From positions 1,116,001-1,180,000 of the forward strand of contig JAPFBL010000009.1 in the NCBI GenBank assembly GCA_026182355.1: 64,000 bases of DNA, given 5' to 3'. Position numbers and translations under genes: made by a program. Below the pieces are notes generated by a model. The model ran no database searches. It was not told the DNA's origin and saw nothing but the letters and a program-made list of their open reading frames with translations. Below are positions 22,001 to 33,762 of this stretch, piece after piece (positions within the stretch are counted from its first letter, which is position 1; every line of letters starts with the position of its first letter). This DNA is from Hermatobates lingyangjiaoensis. Taxonomy: Eukaryota; Arthropoda; Insecta; Hemiptera; Hermatobatidae.

Positions 22001-24344
22001 TAATGGTAACAAACTATAGATCATGCATCCATTTTATAATACTATTCTTAATATGATGGATGTTAGATAATTCCTCTACTCTTATCTTTATGCATTGAAC
22101 AAAATTTGAATATTTCGAACTACACTAAATGAATCAAAAACTCCCGGAGCCGTTGACCTAAAAAACGCACGATTACCTTCACTACACTGCTCAATTCAAT
22201 TATTATCCTATTCAATGCCTCTCAAACAAGTAATTCCTAAAGGGATAAAATATTCAATAACACAAATTTAGGAAAAGTTTTTTCTCAACTATACGTTTGC
22301 CAATGCTGTTTGAAATCACTAACTTGTAAATACGCACACATAAATGCAATAAATAATATAAAAAACATATAAAAAATAATTTATTGATGAAATACTAAAA
22401 TAAAATTTCATACAAATAATGAAAAACAAAATAGTTTGCTATGCCGACATAAAGTGATCTACACACATCACATACTCAACTTCTTTCCAAAGTCAATGAA
22501 CGTAAGCTGCTTTCAAAAACTTAACCAAGCTTTCATATAATTTTCTGTTAAGTGAATCAAATTTAAATAATAAATGATACTAAGAAAAATTACATTAATT
22601 TAAAAAAAGTTTGATCAATAAAGCGTTTTAATGTTATTAAAAAGTAGAATAAATGTAAACTTTTAGAATATAGAAATTTAAACAAGGTTCGATTTATTTG
22701 AAATATTAATTCCACTTGGAGTTATAAAATGTGAATTTAAATTACTTAAGACTCCTTCGTATTAGTGTCAAAGGAGTTAGATTAATGATGAAGTTACGAT
22801 ACCAGGGGAGGTGTAGGAGCTAGGCATGAAAGGCTGGGAAGAAGGGTAAGGTGACGTCTCACCAGGCTGAAACACGCTGCCACTTGGACCGGGTCTACCC
22901 ATGTCCGAAGAACCCGGCTTATCTGTCAACAATACATCATCAACATTCAGATTTTTAAATAAAACTTTAACAATTATTAATATCAATGAGCAACTAGAAT
23001 ATAAATACGACCCCATCAAAATTTATTATTCAAAAATATACCAAGAAATAACATACAGAATTCTATTAAATATAATAAATCATTTTTCAATAAGTAATTT
23101 TAAAAATTTTTCCGGATCTTAATCATGTAATTATATATTGCAAAATTCAATGGAACAATAGAAGAAGCGATTTCAGCAGCCATTGTAGCACTATCTTCCC
23201 CAACTGAAGATGAATTACTTGAACAAATATAGAATTTCCTCCCCAACTTTATAAAATGTCAAATTCCAAACCCAATAGGATGAATGGATTAATTTAATAT
23301 ATGACTTTATAATGATAAATGTATTACAATAATGATGGACTAGTGATCAACCTTAAAATTTCGATTCCTACCAGATTCAATTCCATAATCTTCTTTCTCA
23401 TCTTGCAAGTCTATAGCCATCCTACTATAGTTTCATCTTCATTACTAAACAGATAGTTTAGTACATAATATTTTTATTAGTGTAGAGCTAGTTTAGTCTA
23501 TCAACCATATACAAATATTATATTAGAACGAAGATCAATTAAAAGGGTATTAAGTGATTTAAATAACAGCTCAAATATTATGTTGAACCACTCAAAATAC
23601 GAAAACAAAAAAATGGAAATATAAATAAATTGCACTTACCGTTGTAGGAAGAACCCTCATCTAGAAAATCATCTGGTTTTTCAAAACCCACTGGCCCAGG
23701 AAGAGGAGCCTCACCATTCTTGAGGCAATTATGAATATATGCCGCTTTCCATTTTGCATATTTGCATTTGCTTTCTATTTCATCAGATAAATCACCAAAT
23801 GCATGTAAAACGTCCATTATAATCCCAGCAGTATAAAATGCTTTAACAACGTTTCTGATAGAAAAAAAAACTCGTTTAAAAACAAAATAATTACACAAGA
23901 GAGGAATTAATTCATAAAAGCATAGCTAACTTGTTATATATTTCAGCTTCATCTTGGGCTGCAGCCCATGAAAACAATTTTAATGCGTAATTCTCAACGT
24001 GTGCTTGAGCGACTATTTCATTAGTAATAGCTTCATTGTCAAGGTGATCTTTTTTTGTGGATTCCAACCATGATAACAAATCTCCTAAAAAATGTCTAGC
24101 TTCTTCAGATTTCTTATCAATCATCAATCCTTTCTGCAGAGAATACAAACGACCTGAAATATTGACACATTAGGAAATTATGGCTCTTCGAAGTTATTCC
24201 AGAACTTATAAATAAGAAGTCATTGGTACTGAACTTACACCAATAAACAATAACAATATCCCTTGATTCGTGCTCCACAGCAGCCTTCAAATAGTGTTGA
24301 ATAGGCTTAAAAGAATCAGGACAAGGAGAAAGGGAAAACCCCAT
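19068..24344 (-). CDS. Vta1: VTA1/LIP5, ESCRT-associated Vps4 cofactor
   Basis: Stimulates the Vps4 ATPase that recycles ESCRT-III during multivesicular body sorting. Six exons, read right to left: 24344-24239, 24153-23931, 23854-23640, 22922-22803, 20454-20347, 19213-19068. Phases agree and give 305 residues, close to the 307 of human VTA1. Start MGFSLSPCP...FKPIQHYLKAAVEHESRD opens the N-terminal MIT-like helical region. Exon 3 carries KNVVKAFYTAGIIMDVL and KYAKWKAAYIHNCLKNGE. Exons 4-5 are a Pro/Ser-rich linker. Exon 6 is the Vps4-binding VTA1 C-terminal helix pair (KAQKYCKFAASALNYDD...LQKALHLLTTGQD). Intron 4 (20455-22802) contains a plus-strand candidate gene, and intron 5 holds a SINE whose end lies 26 bases from the exon 6 acceptor. 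The gene is convergent with pav. Confidence 0.95.
19240..19545 (-). mobile_element. tRNA-derived SINE, family S, full-length copy
   Basis: The minus strand begins with a tRNA-like head: CCTAGCGGCAAGTGCTCACC as the A-box region and GGTCCGGGGTACAATACC as a decayed B-box. It ends with AACCTAT at 19240. Related copies lie at 51601-51920 (intact B-box GGTTCAATGCC), 41133-41345, 41433-41675 and 37097-37312, and one in the opposite orientation at about 34331-34520. It sits in VTA1 intron 5 immediately upstream of the exon 6 acceptor. Confidence 0.7.
19981..20012 (+). ncRNA. Hammerhead-like motif, ATAT family
   Basis: CTGATGA (19985-19991), one extra C, a weak stem II (GA...TC), GAAA (20002-20005), palindromic ATAT as stem III and T at the cleavage site. 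Downstream text (GTTTCTCCGTGTTCTTT) matches the copy at 57327, marking the same repeat. Stem I is poorly paired. Confidence 0.45.
21052..21846 (+). CDS. Nested gene or pogo-like transposase exons, HTH
   Basis: Two exon-like segments inside VTA1 intron 4 on the opposite strand: 21052-21203 (acceptor ttatag, donor caggtaatg) and 21802-21846 (acceptor ccctttctctag, ending ATATGA with stop at 21844). They join in phase. The first reads ETGIRVSDFAIQYVLAKSAI, STFLKNKEAIKKFNVAMGIK, VITKKRPQ. This resembles the N-terminal helix-turn-helix of pogo/Tigger transposases and CENP-B-type proteins (STFLKNKEAIKK). The second adds a short acidic tail, NNTEDKSCEDDNKI. No upstream start exon was identified; an 89-codon open frame at 20757-21026 precedes it but is unconvincing. 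It is either a truncated element or a domesticated fragment with working splice sites. Confidence 0.45.
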
Positions 24345-24867
24345 TATAATAATAAACTAAAAAATAAATACTTCAATAATAATGCAATTCCAAAATTAAT
24401 CTCATTTCTGAAATCAAATAGAGAGGTTACTTTATGTTATCTTGAGCAGGAGTGTCCGAACTTGTTTCATTAAGGACCATATAACGAAAAATAACCAAGA
24501 TGTAGTCCGCAAGTCTTATCTCATCTCAATAAGTTTATTTCAAATATACTCAATTAATAAAATTAATCAAATGTAGATAAATATATTGAAAATGGTTAAA
24601 TAAAAAAAATCTGGAGTGGTCTACACTCTACGTTAATCTGAGTATACCCCATTATCAAAAATAATGAACAATAAATTTCATTAATTCATTTTTTAATGTT
24701 GGTACATGAGCTTGCTAAGTATACCAAAACTGTAATTGGCCCGTTTGTTTAGAACTGTGAGCGAAAGCTTGAAAGGTATTTTTATTGAATGATAATTTAA
24801 ACAGGTTTAATTAACATTAATTCGTCATATTATTATATAATTACTATATCCTCGTAAATAGTTGTAG

Positions 24868-24908
24868 TCGTTCCCCCGGTTTCGCGTGTAGTGCATCTTC
24901 AAGTTGGA
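24868..24908 (-). ncRNA. Hammerhead-like relic, CTTGAAGA family
   Basis: The minus strand reads CCAACTTGAAGATGCACTAC then ACGCGAAACCGGGGG: a core with C3 displaced (CTTGAAGA), GC...GC stem II, GAAA and a broken ACCGGT palindrome. The same family occurs at 50631-50672, where ACCGGT followed by C is intact. Confidence 0.4.
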
Positions 24909-25349
24909 TAATTATGAAGGTAAGACTTATATACTATAATATTATGTTTAGTAACCTCTGCGAAACTAACAATGTGCATGCATTAATTTAAATCTTATGA
25001 TTTAGTAAACGAAATTCTTTATAAAATAGGATGAGTAACTATAAATTAGATTCTAACATTCATTGAAAGATATTATGAATTCAACCACTAATGAAAAATT
25101 AATGCTGTCCTTTGATAAACCATGGCTCCATTATAGTTCAGATTTTAGATAATCAATTATTGTACATATATAGGATAAGAGTATAGGGTTGTATAATGCA
25201 ATAAATGGTTGTTATTATAATTATTGTACAGTCAATTTGTTTTAGTTTTCATTTAAGAAAAAAAAACCCAATTCATCAAAATCAGATATAAATAATTATT
25301 GCATTTTGTTTAAAATTGATATTAGTTACTGATTATTATTATTTTCTTT

Positions 25350-25498
25350 TGTGTAATTATTTTTCTTTTAAACACGTTTTTTTTCTATCAGAAACGTTGT
25401 TAAAGCATTTTATACTTCTGGGATTATAATGGACGTGTTACATGCATTAGGTGCTTTGTCTGATGAAATAGAAAGCAAATGCAAATATGCAAAATGGA
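25350..25498 (+). pseudogene. Inverted partial copy of VTA1 exon 3
   Basis: From 25396 the plus strand repeats the first 36 codons of VTA1 exon 3 (NVVKAFYTSGIIMDVLHALG, ALSDEIESKCKYAKW) with only five base changes, three of which alter residues (A to S, F to L, D to A). Homology extends upstream through the acceptor (ttttttctatcag) and about 30 bases of intron, so it arose by DNA duplication, not retroposition. It stops abruptly after TGGA. It lies about 1 kb beyond the VTA1 start, facing the other way. Confidence 0.85.
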
Positions 25499-25499
25499 T

Positions 25500-27180
25500 A
25501 AGCATAATTATTTACATAATTTAAAAAGATGTTTACTTTTTATAAATTACTTCCATTGAGTGATTTTAACAAGATCAAGGTAAATGAGCCTGACAAGTGT
25601 AAACGATTACCGGTGTAAGTGTTATTCTTATTCTATCTTTTGCAGTGATCCAAAATTCATTTGGAAATAAAATTTAGAAAAATTTTATCATAGCTAGTAA
25701 CGTAAAAACAGTATTGAATAATAAATTGTAATTTTTTGTTTATATGATTACCATATTTTACATATATTTAGAAGAGTAAAACCTGTATATGAAATATGTG
25801 AAAGTTTTTTTTTATCAGTTTGAATCATGATTAAATATAACTCTAATTTCTTCTATAGCTGTTCATGATATGATATTTAAACCAGTATTTATGGTGAAAA
25901 ACATGGGATGCTCCGTATAGTGAGAAGTACCTTTCACGTTTAGAACATATTCCATGATATCTTAAGAATTAGTAGCTTTCTAAAATAGTTTACAACATCC
26001 CTACTCAAGAAGGATTTATTTCATTTAAGAATAAAGGATTAAGGGAATATAATTTTCGATTTTTTTTTCATTGTTGAAAAAAGTAACTCGTTTTTATTGT
26101 AATCAAAATTTATTTTGGACAGCTTTGCTACTAATAAAAAAAACTGGCTTTTAACACTTTTAAACCACGATGTTATTTTGATGTTATGAAAAGTAAGCTG
26201 ATTTAATATTACTGTTTCATTTAGGAGGTAAGTGCATACTAGTACGTACTCCTTAACTGTACAGTGGTTTCTGACATAATGTAAGAAATTTTTCACTATT
26301 GATCTAGGAATCAAGACGTACAAGTTGACAGAATTGGATCAGCTGAAACCCACATATCGTATTACCAATGATATCACCTTCCAAGGAATCTATAATTATT
26401 TTCAGAATGATAATACATAGTGAATAACAATTATTGATTGAAATTACTCACATTTGTAAACAATTATACAAAATTACATAGCATTCACATAATTTAAAAT
26501 AAAATATGAAAAAGGAAAACCAAATGAAAATATATAATATTTACAGCTAATTTATTATGTTTTTATAACGTCGCTTAAATGATTTCAAAACAAATTGAAA
26601 ATATAGTTGTCACTAAATTTTAATATTCTTAATTAAAAGCTACAATATGATATTGTTTCTCTTAGTAATTTTGTCAGTTAAAATACCAATTTTAAATTGA
26701 GAGTAACAAAAGTAACACAAAATTTTATTGTATATGAAACAACCTTGCCAACAGCTTTGTGGGATAAATGTTTTCTTTACACGGAATGTTTAAGACGGTC
26801 TCAAAATTAGAGCAAGGGTAAATTCTCCTGAATCCGCCACTGACTTAAACTCATAAACCTAAATTCTTTGAATACTTAGTTATTAACTAATAAAGTTGTA
26901 GTTAAATTTTAACAGCGCTAGGACATTTGATCTAGTTCTTCAAAACTACTTACTGCGAAACAAATTATGCAGGAACAAATAAATAATTAAAACTTAAGAT
27001 TTTTATGAGTTCGAGTTATTATTTGTATTGAACAAAATACTTAATTAGAAATTTTTTATTTTTATATTTCTATTTTCCGTGAATGAACTATTTGTTAACA
27101 AACACTGTTTGTTTCATAACTGTAGTGACGTAAGTGGACAGTTGAATTCAAATGAAGAGCGCCACGGTTACTTCACCATC
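25500..27180. other. Intergenic DNA, no gene seen
   Basis: AT-rich sequence between the VTA1 fragment and the tRNA gene. Open frames here, such as the 94-codon one at 26039-26323, have no recognisable domain or splice pattern. Confidence 0.4.
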
Positions 27181-27181
27181 A

Positions 27182-27254
27182 GCCGAAATAGCTCAGTTGG
27201 GAGAGCGTTAGACTGAAGATCTAAAGGTCCCTGGTTCGATCCCGGGTTTCGGCA
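27182..27254 (+). tRNA. tRNA-Phe-GAA: tRNA-Phe (anticodon GAA)
   Basis: 73 bases folding as a complete cloverleaf. Acceptor stem GCCGAAA (27182-27188) pairs with TTTCGGC (27247-27253), with discriminator A. The A-box region is TAGCTCAGTTGGGAG, the anticodon loop CTGAAGATC holds GAA, and the T-arm is CCTGGTTCGATCCCGGG with an intact B-box. There is no intron and no encoded CCA, and TTTT at 27258-27261 ends polymerase III transcription. It should decode UUC and UUU. Confidence 0.97.
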
Positions 27255-27259
27255 ATACT

Positions 27260-29830
27260 TTTACTGCCTACATTACACAAAGGGACCCTTTTTTCTTTTG
27301 ATAAATATTCTTCTGATATATATATTATCTACATTGTTGAAATAATATTTAATTATTATCATTTTACTTAACCATTTTATAAAATGTTTAAGATAATTCC
27401 AAACAGAACTGTATTACATACAGAAGAACTCTTTGTTTTGACCGACTTCACATAATATTTATATTTAAAAACTGTGTAAGAAAGTAAATTGATTAAACCA
27501 GTGATTACTTAAGTAAAAAACCAAACAGATATTAACATGAAGACCAATACATCAATAATAATATTAACAACTAGATGACTCGTGACTCCTTGTGCCACAA
27601 AGTGTTAAGAAATTATAGCGACAATTAATAAAATACATTCACTGAATTTGATTAAGAGGAATAACTGTTATCGATGTTTCTTAACATTGTTGATTCTTAA
27701 CATGGTTCAAGTATATACACAAGAAGTACATTTAACAAAACAAAAACCATTTGAAAGTAAAAAAAATAATTTATTTTATTTCATAAATAAATAAAATATA
27801 AATTCAAGTTATATGCAATCAAGCATATTTAAAACTAACAAAACCTGTAAATTGAAATATTCCATTTATTTTACCCAACATAATAATTTTGAAAATTAAT
27901 GAGAGGAATGTGTCTTTATAATATTACCTTAGAAGAATTCTAATTAAGCTAACATTTGTGTTCAAGTTTGTATTCTTAGAACTATTCATTTTAAACCTTT
28001 ATGTAATAGTTTATTATATATACTTTTGGAATTTCATACATAAGTTTAATGTTAACGTTTCATATACGAATTTTAAATCAAAACTTTGGCTTTGAAACTT
28101 TGATTTGAAGGTGGAAAACTGACCAATTTCTAATGAATAAAATTTGTTTTATATATATGTATAACAAGAATTAAGATTGAATACGTGAAATAAAAAAAAC
28201 CATCGTCTAAACAAAAATAAGGTTTCCAAAAATGAGACTAAGTATTTCGTAGAAAATATCTGGTTAGGTTTATTCTATGACACAAATAACTTTTACATCT
28301 AGAGTCATTAATTTTAACTGACTTATGTTGAGAGAATTTACTTTTCATTCTTCTTTCTTTTTAATGCCGTTATTTGTAAAATCATATATTACTCATTGTT
28401 TCCATTAATATTTGGTTGAATGATCCAGCATAAACTGAAATTAACAGGTATCCCAAGTTTCAGTTGAGTGCAAACATCCAAACGAGAACATCAAAGTTTT
28501 ATAAGTATATGGATAGATACTCATATATTATTAATTAATGGATTTCATTTTCATCCTTCATCTCCACTGTTTTTATCCCCCCCCCCCCCCCCTCGATATT
28601 GGTTAATTTTGTGCCATTTTCTTAGTGACTGGATGACATCAGAGATAATCATTATTATTATTACTGGGGGTCCTCGAAGCAACAGGATAAATTACATAGA
28701 AATAAATATCACCATTCAATTCTATATTTCGACTGTCGTCATTAGGAGAATAAGTGACTCGCTCGGATATCAGCAGCTACTGAAAAAAAAAGAGCAAGCA
28801 CCGATGGAGGACAGAAGAACGGAAAACAAGGAAAACAGGGGATGAGAGTGAAAACAAATAAAACATCCTCAACATGGTCCATGTTTACTGAAACATGTTG
28901 GTAACATTATGTAATAGTTAATTCGGAAATTAGTTTGGAATAACCATGACAAATACTTGAAATAAATTATTTGGGGAATTGCTGTATACTACACCTGTTA
29001 GACGAAAACAGCATGTATGAATGCTGAAACAGTTATCGAGAAGAGTGATTAGATCATGCAGTCAAAGAAGTATGTATCAAGAAATCTGCACCCGATTACA
29101 TATTTGCAGTCGTCTTTGAGTACGACATCATGTTTTACCTGCTGAGGTGCATGTCAAAATTGTTCTATTATTAAAAACACCACCAGTCCTTCCTGCACTT
29201 ACCCTTTTCAACAATAACTCCTACTCCATCCAAGTTCATACTTTCTGTACTTCCCTAAGTAAGGCTGTGAGATACTAACATAGTCTTCTGGGGATGATTA
29301 TCTCTGCGACAAATAAATTAAACTTGATCTACATCACTTATTAATTATATAGGACATTTGACTGATTGCTTTAAGAGGTTTTACGGTAGCATCCGGGGGA
29401 GCCAGGATTTTTTGCAGCCCCTTTTTACATATAACGACTACATGATCTGCCCTTTGGAACACTTACGTCTGTCTACCTTTTTCCTAAATGACTTCTCTTT
29501 TTCATTGTTCTTTCCTTCATATTGCCTCTTTCAATCATAACACAGTCTCTGTTAAACTTGCCTAGTGTGACAAAGTATGAAATAAGCTGCAGTTCTTTGG
29601 GCATTCATTAGAAGACACCATCAACAAAAGGTTTACTATCAGCTTGTATTTCATGTATGCAGTCAGATGCATGACCTTAGTGTTAACCAGCAATCCAGAC
29701 AACAAACAAGTAGAGTGACATATTCTCATAAATAGCATATGTTGACAATAATTCTTCGATTATATTTATAGGTGTAATGGCATCCTCTTTCATATACACC
29801 TTTATCCGAAAGGACTGGCATACTCTGGTA
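27260..29830. other. Intergenic DNA with poly-C tract and a hammerhead relic
   Basis: No supported gene. It contains a run of 16 C at 28577-28592. On the minus strand around 28723-28748 is a relic reading CTAATGA-CGACAGTC-GAAATAT, the CCTGATGACGAC...GTCGAAATAT hammerhead family with G5 replaced by A. A 125-codon open frame at 28468-28845 overlaps both features and is not protein-coding in appearance. Confidence 0.4.
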
Positions 29831-29841
29831 ACAAGTTATTT

Positions 29842-30057
29842 AAGATACTTCTAACTTACCTGTTTTATATTTGTCCACTAAAGCTGTACCTATAGACGGC
29901 GAACTGAAGACAGAAACGTTCTGGTAAGTTTTGGCCTCTCAGAGCAGGAGATTTATAATAAAGAAAGTTGAGGTTTACCAGAATGTTCTGTCAACAGTTG
30001 GCCGTCTATAGGTAAAGCTTTAGTGGACAAATATAAAAAGGTAAGTTAGAAGTATCC
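29842..30057. repeat. Fold-back element, arms about 60 bases
   Basis: AGATACTTCTAACTTACCTG...CTATAGACGGC on the left pairs with GCCGTCTATAGGTAAAGCTT...GGTAAGTTAGAAGTATC on the right. Near the left arm CTGAAGA-CA-GAAACGTTC has hammerhead flanks but almost no stem II, so it may be an internally deleted relic. Confidence 0.65.
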
Positions 30058-30654
30058 GAAAACTTACCCAATTATCATGTAGGTACTGGTAATTCACAAT
30101 GAGTCAGAGAGAGACCGACTGACCTAGGCTACTCTAATTTCGTTTCTTAAGCAAACTATACCTTTTCTTTGTTCATTAAAGTTTATTATGTATTAATAAT
30201 AGAGTTTATTTAAATTAAATGTGTTGTATGGTAAAGTAAATAAAAATCAGCTAGCTCAGCCATTATAGAAAGTTTTAGTGAGGTTATGTATATGGTACTA
30301 TTGTCATACTGTCAACCACTTAGTCTACCCTTCGCGCCATTACTAATAATGTGTTGCTAATTACATTGTGTAACTAATAATCGCAGTGTTACTAATTTCC
30401 GGAAATGTCTCGGTCTCTATTAGTACAGATATTCGAGGGTCCAGTGTTCATTCACGAGGACGTAGGTCTAAATATTTCTGATGCAAGTGTACTACATTTC
30501 TACAGTTATTTAAAAGTTTAATATTTTCGATTGTTTCTTAGAGGTTATTCGTAAAATTGTAAATTCTTTAACTTTGTTAAGACAAATGAATATTAACTAA
30601 TAACATGGAATTACCCATAATGCCTAATACCCTTGAACAAATCAACATACGTTG

Positions 30655-30863
30655 TCAAGGTGACACCAAGTCTTTGCATTGTTGGAATTGCATTTCAGTA
30701 TATTCTCCTAACAGTTGAGCCAAGTTGTCTGCCTTTTTCCTTGTAGTATTAGCCAAACCTGCTGCATTTGTTAACGTTCCACAAAAATAAGAGTTTTCAT
30801 TAAATTTCACTGGAATATCCCTGCTTTTTCGATGATCCATCTCTACTTTTGCATTTGCAAGTG
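30655..30863 (-). CDS. Orphan terminal exon, unknown protein
   Basis: From acceptor ttttgtatag (just above 30863) a frame runs 68 codons to TGA at 30655-30657. It reads ALANAKVEMDHRKSRDIPVK, then FNENSYFCGTLTNAAGLANT, TRKKADNLAQLLGEYTEMQF and QQCKDLVSP. The composition is that of a real soluble, helical protein, unlike the low-complexity chance frames around it. I do not recognise the family. No upstream exon could be identified between here and the phosphatase gene. It could be the last exon of a gene with distant exons, or an isolated exon fragment like the VTA1 copy. Confidence 0.4.
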
Positions 30864-30969
30864 CTATACAAAAACATGTATTCATCCAATAAACTGAAAG
30901 AAATTTGATTTTTAGAATTTTTACAGGTAACTGAACGACCGAGAGAAAATGCGAATTGAACAAGTTTCA

Positions 30970-33760
30970 TTACACTTATTATTGTGGCCTAATATTGTAG
31001 TAATATACATGGTATTAATAGCTTTATCATAATACTACAGTAATGTTATTCACTTTCTTATTCAAAGACATACTTTTTAAAATCACCAAAAAAATATAAA
31101 ATCATAGTCCATAGTAGTAGTGCTATTTATTTAACAAAAAACAAACTTTTTATCAAAATAAAATTTTTGGTATATTCAACAAAGGAACAATGGTTTATTA
31201 CAATTTCATTTCAAATAAATAAATTTTAATAAAATTTGAAAAGATCTAAATAATACAGAATATTTCATAAATCCATCACACAAAAGAAATTACAACTATG
31301 TTTTGCCTATACAATAACAATTTTTTTGCCCAAACTATTGTAACATTCTTTCTTCGAGACAATATAATGAGGATAAATCAGAGGTTTTTAATGTATTGGA
31401 CACTAGTTTTTATAAAAAGAATTCCACAAAAATATATAAATCAATGCTAAATGAAGTGTGTAATTTAATGGCTAAGATCTTTCAATCAGTAAAGATCCCC
31501 GTAAAAAGTCACAAAAATGAATCAAGGAACAAATTAGAAATTTATTTACATTACGCAAGGAAGAGTTTCAGTCATTCAGATCAAATATTAACCAAGCATA
31601 GGCTGCAATAAATAAAAAAAAGTGATATTTATACCTCAGAGTACATTAACACGATTAAGTACTGCACTTATTGGTTTGGTACACATTAATGTACAAGGGA
31701 GATGTATTAGAACTTAAAAAATATTTCAATATGTTAAAGATAAAAAATGTAGATGAGTAAACAAGATTCAGTAACAGCAAGGAATATATAACTTTTGAAG
31801 AAATTTGAACAATGGTCCAATTAAGTTTAACAAAATACGTTAACAACAAAATATGTTAATTAAATTTAACAAAAAAAAGTCTCTATATTGGCTGGCAGTG
31901 TTAATAATTTATTGGCACTGTATCACTAACGTACAAAACCGATTCTGAACTTGGCTTTGGCTTAAGAATACATTTTAAACATCTCTGTGATGTTATACAT
32001 CAAAGTTAAGATTGTATTTAAAATTAAAACTGAATCAGTAAAAATCAAAAATATCTAATGTATACTTTGTTCTTTTTGTTTTCCTAATTTTCGAATTTGT
32101 TAGAGGTAGAAATATTGTTAAAATTGACACAGTTTCAACAGGATAATTCGCTTGTGTGTACATTAAAAAGTAATATTCAAATAAATAAAATATAAATATG
32201 CATTTTTTAATAAAAAGAAATGGTGTCCTAGATGTGATGTATATTCATAAAAACATCTTTAAAAGACTGTACGGCAATGTTACTGTACTATACCGAGGAA
32301 TGTTCTTTGTTCTCAAAATTATTCAAAAACTACCTCTTTTTGGTCATTCCTCTTTAAATTGATCGGTTTGTATCCTAAAAACTTTTTAAACAATATTTAC
32401 TATTCCCCAACCATACATCTCAGAATTAAATTGAAGAAGTAAAATAAAATATGAGAGAATTTTAAGAGGAAAAAGTCTTAGGTATTGGGTTTTGTTACTT
32501 GTGTCACAACAAAGTGTTAAATGCCACTTGATAAACCTCCTGGAGAGGAATGGACGAGAGCTCCTATACACGTTACGACTTTTAAAGTAACTGTCCAAAC
32601 GTATTCGCAAGACTTAAGGGAGAATGACAGGCTTCTAGTAGATGGGGTAAGAAAGGCACTCAAAGTCTTTTATTACATCTCCCTAACTCAAATATCCCCT
32701 GATACCTCGTGTTGTAACGCCACATCTGACTCATTCATATCTCTTACACTTCAAGATGTAAAAAGACATTTGAACTCCCTGGCCATCAACACATTACTAA
32801 GAAGATGTTAATGAAACTGCGAGCCAGCGTTCCAAACAGAAGGGTCTAAAAGGCACTAGTTAAAATTGCAAAAAAAAAAATTCACCTCTCCTTCTTTCTT
32901 ATAGGTAAATTATATGGACAACTAACATTACTACGGTCAAACTTTATAAGTTCACAGGAGGTTATTCAGATAAAAAAAATACATTTTCTATATAGAAAAT
33001 TCTATTTATACAAATATTAATTCTTTACTATTAAAAAAATATTGGATACTTCAAATTAACTATTATTACCAAACCACCTGTTTCATGGAAGATATAATTT
33101 CTGGTGCACTAAAATAATGGTTAAGTACGAAGTTATATCACAAATACACCTTATCAAAAAAAGTAGACAAAGTTTTTCTTTCAATTTCAATGCTTTTACT
33201 CAAAAATTCAATTTGCGCTCTTCAACAACATGCTGTTGCTTAAATTCTATTGCAAAGAAACACAACAGTAAGGAAAGAAGCAATTTTTGAACTCAATAAT
33301 AAATAATAATGATCAACAATTATAGTTCCACTTACATACAAGGGTTAAATAAATTAAATGATAATTTATGTAAAAAAATATTTACAATCTTCTGTAACAG
33401 AGAATTTGTAGCTTATCTTAATAACCCTAAAAATGGTGGAATCCATTTGGCATTAGTTTTGGGAAGCCAAAAAATATTTTATTGTAAGTATTTAATATCA
33501 TAATAAGAAATGAAAAGTTAAAAATTGGAATGTTTTTTAATAAATTACACTTTAGCTATACAGATATCGAAATAATGATTTGATGAGATAAATCACTTAA
33601 AGAATTCAGCAAAACAGAAACAAAGCTATAACTAAATATTATAATATAATGAGAAAAAATTATTATCTAACAAAAGAAGTTCTATGTATAAATACAATGG
33701 GATTGTTGTTGAGAATTGCATGTCCTGAAGAAATAATGGTGAAGTGAGGAAGAGGAGGAG
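30970..33760. other. Intergenic DNA, no clear gene
   Basis: AT-rich and mostly featureless. One plus-strand frame at 32521-32646 (MPLDKPPGEEWTRAPIHVTT...) ends at a good donor (GATGGG gtaagaaagg), but no partner exon or family is apparent. The part just below 33763 should be the phosphatase 3' UTR. Confidence 0.3.
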
Positions 33761-33762
33761 GA

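Noticed and set aside
22901..23122. Plus-strand frame over VTA1 exon 4
   Set aside because: Shadow of the minus-strand exon running into AT-rich intron.
28468..28845. 125-codon plus-strand open frame
   Set aside because: It runs through a poly-C tract, ATT repeats and a hammerhead relic; the protein is low-complexity with no domain.
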